Source: an uncultured Clostridia bacterium | GTDB taxonomy: Bacteria; Bacillota; Clostridia; Lachnospirales; Cellulosilyticaceae | Assembly (NCBI GenBank): GCA_937981575.1 | Contig: CALJNR010000072.1 | Span: 23,130 to 87,129 of the forward strand | DNA: 64,000 bases | Direction: 5' to 3' | In this document: in pieces, positions 9,910-17,362 of the stretch | Numbering within the stretch: position 1 is the first letter of the stretch | Layout of the letters: each line of letters starts with the position of its first letter | Position numbers and translations under genes: made by a program | The notes under the pieces: generated by a model | Told to the model about the DNA's origin: nothing | The model's database searches: none | What the model saw: only the letters and a program-made list of their open reading frames with translations

Positions 9910-9993
9910 GTCTTACCTAGATCTCCTAGAAATTAATTTTTCATTCCCTTAGTTAGGATAAACTGAGACTCAACGTTTTATCCGTTAATTCAC

Positions 9994-10713
9994 CTAACTT
10001 TGAAAGATTCTCATATGGTAGGCGTATTTGGCTGCTATGCTTAATTTCCCAATAAGCTTTATATTTGCATAAGCTCCAAACAATGCTCCTATTCCCGGGA
10101 TAAGCTGAAGCAGCTTTGCAAGATCCAGATAATCTCTATATTCCTGCTGAAAAGTTCTCCAATCAAAAGCATCTAATTCATAAGGGAGTGTTTTTACATA
10201 CTCCTCCCAATTTTCCATTTTTATAAAAACTTCTCTTGCTTTCTCTTTGCTGGAAAAAGCAAGCTGGAAAATAAATAAAACATAAAGCCGCTCTTTGTAA
10301 TTGTTCGTATCAAATCCATAAATGGCAGCTGTTTCATAAAGAAATTTCATTTTAATGCTTAGAAGCAAAGGAAAATCAATGAGTCCAAGTAAAATCCCCC
10401 CTGCCCCTGTTCCTGCTCCTTCAAGCATCGCTAAATTGCTGTAAAACTTTGTCTTTTCTTTAAGATAATCATCTTGTTCAATTAAAGCTAATTTCTTGTA
10501 AGGGGAACTGCTTATATACTCCGCACCAAACAAGACTGCCTGTACGAGGTGCTTTATCATTTCTGTCATGATCTGATGATACTTTTCCGGCAATATACCA
10601 TTTATGTGATTTTGTATTCCTTTTGTGCCTTTATCAATTATTGAGGCTTTATCTTTTATCTTCTTCTGCCATTTTAAAAGATCTTTCTTAGCTCTTTCAT
10701 TATAGGTTTCCAC
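9994..10713 (-). CDS. EcsC-family protein
   Basis: 239 residues matching the EcsC family. A glycine-rich AGTGAGGILLGLIDFPLLLS segment (about 100-118) is followed by the Y-G-F-D block and a C-terminal PGIGALFGAYANIKLIGKL hydrophobic region. EcsC proteins are membrane-associated and of unknown mechanism. Its start overlaps the end of the UvrC-like gene by 14 nt, so the two are translated together. The partner association is unusual and may indicate a shared stress role (inference). Confidence 0.82.
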   Translation of the reverse strand: METYNERAKKDLLKWQKKIKDKASIIDKGTKGIQNHINGILPEKYHQIMTEMIKHLVQAVLFGAEYISSSPYKKLALIEQDDYLKEKTKFYSNLAMLEGAGTGAGGILLGLIDFPLLLSIKMKFLYETAAIYGFDTNNYKERLYVLFIFQLAFSSKEKAREVFIKMENWEEYVKTLPYELDAFDWRTFQQEYRDYLDLAKLLQLIPGIGALFGAYANIKLIGKLSIAAKYAYHMRIFQS

Positions 10714-11809
10714 TTATCCATTCACTCCCTAGGGCCTTTTCTATCAGCTTCTCTAGTTTTCTTTCTGCTGTCTTGCCACTGATCTTTCCTTTAATATTTT
10801 CGTAGAAACTCTCATCTTTCGTTTTAAGAAAGTAGTAAGTAATTATAGCATGGTCTATTTCCGACTTTTCGAGGGCACTTTTTATTTTCTTTTCCTTACT
10901 TAAGCAGCCACTGTGCTCTAGTATAAAACTTAATACTTGCTTATTATTCTGAAGCACAGGATCTTTTGATTCAAAACACTTTGTAAAAATAATTTCTGTC
11001 CCTTCTAAAATATAGAGTTTAAGCCCCCCTCTTGGCATTTTAACAAATGCAATTCCTTTTGTGCCGTCCATACTAAACTGGATAGCCTCTTTTCTATACC
11101 TAAGCATTTTCAAAACAGCTGCATAATTTCTATACTCAGCTGCCTTTTCAAATTCTAAATTTTGAGCAGCTTCTGACATCTGCTCATTATAATAATCCAA
11201 AACAGCGCTGCCTTTCCCTTCAAGAAATAAGCTTGCAGCCTTAAGGTTATTTTCATACTCTGCAAGATTTTTGCCTTCTGCACTGCACGGTCCAGTGCAG
11301 CGCTTCATACGGTAAGCAAGGCAGTCTTCTCCCCTTATCTGATCTTTGCAAGTGGGAAGCTTATAGTAATGATTAATTGCTTCTGCTCCAAGTATCAGCT
11401 TATATGGCATATCATAGGGCCCAAAATAGGTGCCCTCTTCTCCTTTTTCATAAGCTACCTCTATCCTTGGCAATACCGCATTTTTCCGAACTACTAAATA
11501 GCGATATCTCTTATCATTTTTAAGCAAGCTGTTATAAACCGGCTTTAATTTTTTGATCAGTGAACATTCTAAAAGAAGGGCATCCAGTTCTGTATCCGTT
11601 ACCTCATAATCAAAACTTACAATGGCACTTACCATTCGTTTAACTTTGCTGCGTTCATCACTTTGATTTCTGAAATACGAACTAACCCTTTTTTTCAGCG
11701 CTTTAGACTTTCCAACATAAATAATATTTCCCAAACTATCTTTCATCATGTAAATTCCAGGTAGATCTGGCAGTTCTTTTGCACGTTGTCTTAGTTCCTC
11801 TATTGTCAT
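10700..11809 (-). CDS. UvrC-like GIY-YIG endonuclease lacking the C-terminal half
   Basis: 369 residues. The GIY-YIG nuclease domain is at 16-95 (PGIYMMKD ... IYVGKSKALKKRV). Next come the UvrC cysteine cluster (LPTCKDQIRGEDCLAYRMKRCTGPC split over about 150-177) and a UVR coiled-coil motif (about 205-240) that in UvrC contacts UvrB. The RNase H-like second nuclease and the helix-hairpin-helix domains of full UvrC (about 600 residues) are absent. It could make only the 3' incision, as Cho does in E. coli (family knowledge; inference here). The end appears natural because it overlaps the next gene. Probably an accessory copy, with full UvrC elsewhere. Confidence 0.88.
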   Translation of the reverse strand: MTIEELRQRAKELPDLPGIYMMKDSLGNIIYVGKSKALKKRVSSYFRNQSDERSKVKRMVSAIVSFDYEVTDTELDALLLECSLIKKLKPVYNSLLKNDKRYRYLVVRKNAVLPRIEVAYEKGEEGTYFGPYDMPYKLILGAEAINHYYKLPTCKDQIRGEDCLAYRMKRCTGPCSAEGKNLAEYENNLKAASLFLEGKGSAVLDYYNEQMSEAAQNLEFEKAAEYRNYAAVLKMLRYRKEAIQFSMDGTKGIAFVKMPRGGLKLYILEGTEIIFTKCFESKDPVLQNNKQVLSFILEHSGCLSKEKKIKSALEKSEIDHAIITYYFLKTKDESFYENIKGKISGKTAERKLEKLIEKALGSEWISGNL

Positions 11810-12068
11810 ATTTACTCCTCATTCTTCCCTTGCAGCATCATTCTATAGATTTCAGACCTTTAAATTTAAGTTGCTTAGGGGTGGTACATAGTGTGAAACC
11901 GCTCTTAGAAACAACTTGTAATAGATCAATAACTTAAATTAATATGTTGTTTCTCTCTATTTTTATTATATCGGAGTTTCTAGCCTAAAGAAACACTTGG
12001 AAAACTTTACTTCCCTAGGCAGAAAACAAAATGAGCCTCTCCACCTTAACACAAAATCCTCTCGCATT

Positions 12069-13025
12069 TTAATCACCAATCCAAAAGTGGAGCATTCCCT
12101 TCTCCCCATTTTGAAGTTCTACAAAATACATATATAAGGTCCTGTCATTTTGAAAATAATAGATATCAAGAAGCTTAATATCCCCTGGTGGAAGTTCAAT
12201 AGACTTTTCAAAATCCCACGTTGGCAAAAATGTTTCCGGCATTTCTTCCATAGGCGTAAAAAATACCTGCCCCCCATTAAACCTATAGATCTTTCCTAAA
12301 TATTTCTCAGTATCATAAGATTTCTGAATAAACTCATGACCTTCAATCTCATACCAAGCAGAGCAAAAACCCGGCTCAAAATGCGACCTATTGAAATTTG
12401 ATATGAATTTTCCTTTACCACTTATAAGTGCCCCGCTGTCAATCTCTCCAAGTTTATAAAGCTGCTCACCATCATATCTAAAAATTTTATAATGTGGATC
12501 AGCACTAGGCCCTTCATCAAAAACCGCCAGTTCAATGAAGCTGTCCCTTTGATCAAGATCAATGACTCTGATCTCTCCATCAATAACATTATCTGTATAA
12601 AACTCTATTTTTGCATCATTAACCTGAAGGTATGGCGTTATTTCTTCTGCTGCACCAAAACTTCCCTGAAGTAGTGAGCTTATCACATCATCCTTGCCAT
12701 CTTGATTTAAATCATAGGATCCAGTTACCACAAACGATAGGGGCTCCTCCTTATTTCCACTGCGCTTTACATTAAAACTATAGTCTATAAAACTCTCTCT
12801 TATAGGCTTAAAATGGCTGATATCCATTTCATCTATCATTTCATCTTGCTGAGTTTGTGAAGAAACCTCAAGCTCTCCCTCTGCCTCTTTTGCCCGAGAC
12901 AATGTCTCTGTTAAAATATTTTCCGAAACTATTTCATCATTTTGGGCAGCCTGCATCCCACACCCCGACATACTTATGCCAGTGAACATACATGCTGCAA
13001 AACAAATAACCTTTATAAACTTCAT
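12069..13025 (-). CDS. Lipoprotein of unknown function with EF-hand-like loop
   Basis: About 318 residues. I place the start at the second ATG (13025): the first ATG at 13031 directly abuts AGGAGG, whereas the second has 6-nt spacing. The signal peptide ends in a lipobox (ISMSGC), so the mature protein should be lipid-anchored on the outer face. A DLNQDGKDDV loop around residue 108 resembles a calcium-binding/VCBS-type repeat. The protein appears monocistronic. I recognise no enzyme family. Confidence 0.75.
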   Translation of the reverse strand: MKFIKVICFAACMFTGISMSGCGMQAAQNDEIVSENILTETLSRAKEAEGELEVSSQTQQDEMIDEMDISHFKPIRESFIDYSFNVKRSGNKEEPLSFVVTGSYDLNQDGKDDVISSLLQGSFGAAEEITPYLQVNDAKIEFYTDNVIDGEIRVIDLDQRDSFIELAVFDEGPSADPHYKIFRYDGEQLYKLGEIDSGALISGKGKFISNFNRSHFEPGFCSAWYEIEGHEFIQKSYDTEKYLGKIYRFNGGQVFFTPMEEMPETFLPTWDFEKSIELPPGDIKLLDIYYFQNDRTLYMYFVELQNGEKGMLHFWIGD

Positions 13026-13121
13026 CGTCATCCTCCTATAACCTAATTATTCTTACAGCCATTGCATGAGCTTATAGATTTTAAATCTTTTAATTTAAGC
13101 TCTTCACGCTAATACCATCCG

Positions 13122-14039
13122 CTATTCGACTTGAGTGTCAAATAACGTCATCTGTTTTGCACCAGTCTGCTCAAGTTTTTCTCTCATTGGCTTCATATAA
13201 CTTTTTGAAAGCTTCCACTTTTCCCTGAGTGGGTTAAGTATGGCATACAAGTCATTTTTATAGGCTTTATCTGCCCCTTCTGTCTTGTACAACCTAGCTA
13301 GCTTATCCCATAATCCTGGAAATTCATAACTTATAAAGTCAAAAAATAGCTTTCTTGTCTCTCCTTTTAAATATAGTACTCCAGGCAGTACATAATGCAC
13401 GTTGCTTTCATGGGCCATGGCAAATAAGGTATTCATATTTTCATAGCTGTCTGTAAGGTAAGGAATAATAGGCATAAAATGAAGACCCACCGAAGTATTT
13501 GTATGCTTTCTAAACTGCTTCAGCATATCAAACCTCGCCTTACTGCTGGCAGCATAAGGCTCTATCTGAGTACGTACTTTTTCATCAGCAGCAGTAATTG
13601 TTGCAGCAACATTAACGTATGTAATTCTTGCTAACTCACTAATAAGATCAAAATCTCTAAGAATAAGATCTGATTTCGTTGAAATAATAGCCGGCGTTTT
13701 ATATTTAATAAGCAGTTTTAGGATCTCGGGCATGAGCTTATAACGTGCTTCTGCCATTTGGTAGCTGTCAGTAACACCGCCAATATTAACAACTTCTCTC
13801 CTCCAGCCAGGTGCACTTAGCTGTTTTTCTAATTGCTCTATACTATTAGTTTTTACATAAATGTCACTGAAGAAATTCTCCCCTTCCATATATTTATGCG
13901 AATACACCGCATAGCAGTATCTGCAGCCGTGCCCGCATCCTCTATAAATATTGAGATCCCATCCATAAGGTATTTTTCTTTTAAGTTCATTAATTGCCTT
14001 TTCACATTTTATCTCATAGTACTTTATATGCTCGCCCAT
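13122..14039 (-). CDS. Radical-SAM protein (SPL/Rv2578c-like)
   Basis: 305 residues. The [4Fe-4S]-binding cysteines C35, C39 and C42 lie in RGCGHGCRYCY, followed by NIGGVTDSYQMAEARYKLMP, typical of the Rv2578c/PA0069-like radical-SAM group related to spore photoproduct lyase. The substrate is unknown; such proteins are proposed to act on nucleic acid. It follows a flavodoxin/ferredoxin gene that could be its electron donor, with a short ORF between them. Confidence 0.85.
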   Translation of the reverse strand: MGEHIKYYEIKCEKAINELKRKIPYGWDLNIYRGCGHGCRYCYAVYSHKYMEGENFFSDIYVKTNSIEQLEKQLSAPGWRREVVNIGGVTDSYQMAEARYKLMPEILKLLIKYKTPAIISTKSDLILRDFDLISELARITYVNVAATITAADEKVRTQIEPYAASSKARFDMLKQFRKHTNTSVGLHFMPIIPYLTDSYENMNTLFAMAHESNVHYVLPGVLYLKGETRKLFFDFISYEFPGLWDKLARLYKTEGADKAYKNDLYAILNPLREKWKLSKSYMKPMREKLEQTGAKQMTLFDTQVE

Positions 14040-14064
14040 TATTTCTCCTCTTAAAAGCTTTATA

Positions 14065-14178
14065 CTATCTCTTTTTAAAATGTTTTTGATAAAAACTTGA
14101 ACTGCCTATTACCATACCAGCCATAGCTGGCGCCATAGATACAGACATGACATTTTCGAATGTACCAAACAACGTCAT
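14065..14178 (-). CDS. Possible 37-residue small ORF between redox genes
   Basis: An intact ATG-to-TAG frame fills most of the gap between the flavodoxin-ferredoxin gene and the radical-SAM gene (18 nt after one, 25 nt before the other). The peptide is Met/Gly/Ser-rich with a hydrophobic centre (MAPAMAGMVIG) and a basic end (HFKKR). The ribosome-binding site is weak (GAAG). It may be a small membrane peptide, a decayed gene end or chance. Confidence 0.3.
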   Translation of the reverse strand: MTLFGTFENVMSVSMAPAMAGMVIGSSSFYQKHFKKR

Positions 14179-14196
14179 AGCTACTTCGTTTTATCT

Positions 14197-14976
14197 TTAA
14201 ATGTAAAATCTGCTGCTGTTATGGGTATGTTGAAATTTTGAAAGGTGTTCTTGTGCCATCTTCGTCCTAAATTCCCATGAACGTGCTTTATATGGACAGC
14301 ATCTTATACAAGCAAGACACCTAATACATTTTTTGTTATTAATACTAAAATTCTCACGAATCGCCGCAGTGGGACATTTCTTCTCACACAAACCACAGCG
14401 GGTACAAAGTTCCTGATCAAACATCATTTTAACAGCTAATCTCGGTATAAAGCTTTGGGGAAGCCTTGCCATCCATGTTACTTTAACCTTCGGAAATAAA
14501 ACACTATTTGTCTTTAGTTGTATCGACTGCTGTACAAAATTTTCTAAAAACCTAATGTCTTCTCCATTTGGCCTGTCTATTGCTAAGCAAATTTTCTCTG
14601 TATTATAAGAATGTGCTGCAACAACTTCTGCTCCCGAAACTACGGAAAATTTTTGAGCACGTAGTATCTGCTGCGCACTATGCAGCGCATTGGAACTATG
14701 AACATTTCCCCACAAAGCAATAAGTGCTGTTGGTACGTCATATCCTTGAAGTCTCAAAAAATAATTTCTCAATACATTTGGAATATCTTCAGCATATACC
14801 GGGAAAACAAAAAACACAAAATGATAGGTACTAAAATCTAATAGTTGCTGCCTGCTTTTATATGAAGTTAAATCTAGTCGCTCAACATCATACCGATTCA
14901 GCATATGAGTTATCCTATCAGCTATTTTTTTGCAGCTGCCCGTCGGTGAAAAGCAAAATATCCCTATTTTCTTCAT
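14197..14976 (-). CDS. EFR1-type flavodoxin + 2[4Fe-4S] ferredoxin protein
   Basis: 259 residues from the ATG at 14976. The earlier in-frame ATG at 14994 is part of the GGAGGAGG ribosome-binding site. The N-terminal flavodoxin-like domain begins with the FMN phosphate loop SPTGSCKK. The C-terminal third carries two clusters, CTRCGLCEKKCP and CIRCLACIRCCP. This is a soluble electron-transfer protein of the EFR1 family in anaerobes. The downstream radical-SAM gene is a plausible electron acceptor (inference from order). Confidence 0.88.
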   Translation of the reverse strand: MKKIGIFCFSPTGSCKKIADRITHMLNRYDVERLDLTSYKSRQQLLDFSTYHFVFFVFPVYAEDIPNVLRNYFLRLQGYDVPTALIALWGNVHSSNALHSAQQILRAQKFSVVSGAEVVAAHSYNTEKICLAIDRPNGEDIRFLENFVQQSIQLKTNSVLFPKVKVTWMARLPQSFIPRLAVKMMFDQELCTRCGLCEKKCPTAAIRENFSINNKKCIRCLACIRCCPYKARSWEFRTKMAQEHLSKFQHTHNSSRFYI

Positions 14977-14994
14977 AACAACAACCTCCTCCAT

Positions 14995-15349
14995 CCTTCA
15001 TAACCGCTGCTGCACTTTAAGCAAATCATTCATTACTTTATGGCTCAGCATGTGATTACTGAATATAACTGTTTCATTAATAGTATATTGGAATTTATAT
15101 AGTATATCATACTAAACTAAATATTCTATAACTATTAGAATATTTTTTATTAATAAACTTATCGTCTCATGATTTCTCATCAATAGGACTTATCCAAAAT
15201 CCACCTCCGTCTTCTTATCACAAAAAACTTTTATTTTGATTGGTAATACTATTCACTTTTCTAAAAAGCTTTCTTCTTTTATAAAAATAACACAAAGCAA
15301 TTATTCCAATTTATAAAAAATTTAATATAAAAATAATATTTCATTTTGC
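14995..15349. other. Divergent intergenic region, no gene seen
   Basis: Very AT-rich spacer between the minus-strand ferredoxin gene and the plus-strand exporter promoter. It has one short AT-only inverted repeat (15120-15144). No ORF or RNA motif was recognised; the ferredoxin gene promoter must lie here. Confidence 0.4.
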
Positions 15350-15379
15350 TTGACATTTCTCATCTTAATTATATATAAT
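15350..15379 (+). promoter_or_regulatory. Sigma-A promoter of the exporter leader
   Basis: Consensus -35 TTGACA (15350-15355) and -10 TATAAT (15374-15379) with an 18-nt spacer. Transcription should begin near 15386, about 30 nt before the leader peptide start. It is the best consensus promoter in the window, consistent with constant initiation and control by attenuation. Confidence 0.85.
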
Positions 15380-15414
15380 AGCTTCATGTTAAAAAAAATC
15401 GAAAGGAGGTAGGA

Positions 15415-15507
15415 ATGATGTTTAGATACACATTATGTTATAACAATTTAATTGAATATGCTTTTTATAATACCCCTGCCTCTATAGGTGTCAGCTTTCT
15501 CACCTGA
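15415..15507 (+). CDS. Leader peptide of the ABC exporter operon
   Basis: A 29-30 residue ORF with a strong AAAGGAGG ribosome-binding site and two adjacent ATGs (15415, 15418), ending TGA at 15505-15507. The peptide is rich in Tyr, Asn, Phe and Leu (RYTLCYNNLIEYAFYNTP). It ends 30 nt before a strong terminator hairpin upstream of two drug-exporter genes. That is the layout of bmrB-bmrCD in Bacillus subtilis, where ribosome progress on a leader controls termination (established for bmr; inferred here). Confidence 0.72.
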   Translation: MMFRYTLCYNNLIEYAFYNTPASIGVSFLT

Positions 15508-15552
15508 TTTTTGTTTACGTGCGAAACTTATTATTATGGCCATGGGATATTA
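15468..15552 (+). promoter_or_regulatory. Candidate antiterminator pairing
   Basis: Bases 15468-15480, inside the leader ORF, can pair with 15538-15552, the left arm of the terminator: TAATA/TATTA, CCC/GGG and a bulged TGCC/GGC-CA. A ribosome stalled early in the leader would leave this pairing free and prevent the terminator; one reaching the stop would mask it. Found by eye; needs folding analysis. Confidence 0.45.
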
Positions 15553-15568
15553 TCCCATGGCCTTTTTT
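15538..15568 (+). terminator. Attenuator terminator before the exporter genes
   Basis: Palindromic 12-bp stem GGCCATGGGATA / TATCCCATGGCC followed at once by six T residues (15563-15568). It sits between the leader peptide and the exporter genes, on the same strand and after the promoter, so it should stop transcription unless overridden. Confidence 0.88.
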
Positions 15569-15625
15569 GCTGTGTAATAATAGGTTTTCAGCTATTTATT
15601 GTTTGATGTTAAAGGAGGATTTACT

Positions 15626-17362
15626 GTGCTTAGAGTACTTAAATATGTTAGCAAATACCCACTTGCCCTTATAATTGGTTCATTATCCATGCTGTTTCTT
15701 ATTGGGCTTGATCACCTTATTCCTTATCTTCAAAAGATCTTTATAGATGATGCTATTACCAAAGGTCAGACTCATCTTGTCATGCCAGTCTTAATGACAA
15801 TACTAGTGATCTCACTTGTCAAACCTTTACTCATCTTCATCAAAGGTTATCTTTACAATGTCATTGGCGTTAAAACCCATGAAGATATAAAAAATGAACT
15901 GTTCACCCATCTGCAGTCTTTTGAGTTTTCCTACTTCGATCATATGAATACAGGAGAACTGATGACAAGACTTGGTGAGGATATCGAAAACATTTGGCAG
16001 ACGATCGGATTTGGCCTAAGATTATTTATCGAAAATATCATTTACTTTGTCATAAGTACGACTATTTTATTTATGCTTGACTATCGGTTAGCTGCAGCTT
16101 GTTTACTCATTATGATACCAATCGGTATTATTACAATTATGCTTGAGAGGCGTTTTGGCATGTGTTATGGAAAAATAAGCGATCAAACAGCTCTTATCAA
16201 TACAACAGCTCAGGAAAACATTGCCGGTGTAAGGCTTGTCAAAGCATTCGCCCGCGAAAAACATGAAATACTAAAATTTCTAAAACTTAATAAAACGTAT
16301 TGTGATTTAAACATGGAACAGTCTGATGCCGTTGCAATATATTTCCCGATTATCGAGTTCCTGACAAATATTTCTCTTGTAATCATGATTACACTGGGGG
16401 GATATTTTGTCCTGAATGAGGAACTGAGCCTAGGGACCCTTATAGCTTTTAGCGGCTACATCTGGAATCTGATATGGCCTATGCGTATGCTCGGCTGGTT
16501 AATTGATATCCTTTCTAGAAATTCGGCATCTGCAAAAAAAATATTTTCTATCCTGGACCGCCCAACTAAGGTGCAGGCCCCTGAAGATAGTTATGCTCCT
16601 CATTTAGTCAGCGGCAATATCACCTTTGAAAATGTAAGTTTCAAATATAATGAGGAAACCATTCTTGAAGATATTAACCTCTCCGTACCTGCTGGGAGCA
16701 CAGTAGCTGTAATGGGTGCAACAGGTTCTGGTAAGACTTCTCTTGTCAGCCTAATTGGCAGATACTACGATGTATGTGCTGGCGAAGTCCTTGTAGATGG
16801 GGTTAATGTGACCGAATTTGATCTTCAGGCCTTACGAAGTAATATGGCTATTGTTATGCAAGATACCTTTTTGTTTTCAGATACGATAGAAAACAATGTT
16901 AAATTCGGAAACGAATCTGCTTCTACGGATGAGATTATAGAGGCCTGTAAGGCAGCATGCTGCTTGGATTTTATCTCAGGATTTGAAGAAGGCTTTCTAA
17001 CTGAAATTGGTGAAAGAGGACTTGGATTATCCGGAGGGCAAAAACAAAGAATCTCAATAGCCAGGGCGCTCATCCGCAAGGCACCTATTCTTATCTTAGA
17101 TGATGCTACCTCTGCCCTTGATACAGAAACAGAATATGAATTGCTGAAAAACCTTAAAAATTTCACAAATAAAGCCACAACCTTTATTATTGCTCACCGC
17201 ATCTCAGCTGTCAAAAACGCTGATCTTATTATCTTCATCGAAGATGGCAAAATCATCGAGCAAGGCACCCACGATATACTCATTGCAAAAAAAGGCAGGT
17301 ATTATGATATTTACGTTGAGCAGTTCAAACAATTTGAAACTCTAGAAAAGGAGGCGATCTAA
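15626..17362 (+). CDS. ABC exporter half-transporter, degenerate-site subunit (BmrC-like)
   Basis: 578 residues from the GTG at 15626, chosen because AAAGGAGG (15611-15618) lies 7 nt upstream. An earlier TTG frame at 15599 has no ribosome-binding site. Six membrane helices (about 10-290) precede an ATPase domain with Walker A GATGSGKTS, signature LGLSGGQKQR and Walker B ILILDDATSALD. The catalytic Glu is replaced by Asp (D493). That is typical of the degenerate-site partner in heterodimeric exporters (BmrC, TM287). Its stop overlaps the next start (TAATG), so the two subunits are coupled. Probably a multidrug or peptide exporter. Confidence 0.92.
   Translation: MLRVLKYVSKYPLALIIGSLSMLFLIGLDHLIPYLQKIFIDDAITKGQTHLVMPVLMTILVISLVKPLLIFIKGYLYNVIGVKTHEDIKNELFTHLQSFEFSYFDHMNTGELMTRLGEDIENIWQTIGFGLRLFIENIIYFVISTTILFMLDYRLAAACLLIMIPIGIITIMLERRFGMCYGKISDQTALINTTAQENIAGVRLVKAFAREKHEILKFLKLNKTYCDLNMEQSDAVAIYFPIIEFLTNISLVIMITLGGYFVLNEELSLGTLIAFSGYIWNLIWPMRMLGWLIDILSRNSASAKKIFSILDRPTKVQAPEDSYAPHLVSGNITFENVSFKYNEETILEDINLSVPAGSTVAVMGATGSGKTSLVSLIGRYYDVCAGEVLVDGVNVTEFDLQALRSNMAIVMQDTFLFSDTIENNVKFGNESASTDEIIEACKAACCLDFISGFEEGFLTEIGERGLGLSGGQKQRISIARALIRKAPILILDDATSALDTETEYELLKNLKNFTNKATTFIIAHRISAVKNADLIIFIEDGKIIEQGTHDILIAKKGRYYDIYVEQFKQFETLEKEAI

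Noticed and set aside
15380..15570. T-box riboswitch before the exporter genes
   Set aside because: No specifier-loop or T-box core sequence is seen. A translated leader with perfect ribosome-binding site explains the region better.
15599..15625. TTG start for the first exporter subunit
   Set aside because: The ribosome-binding site AAAGGAGG lies after it, 7 nt before the GTG at 15626.
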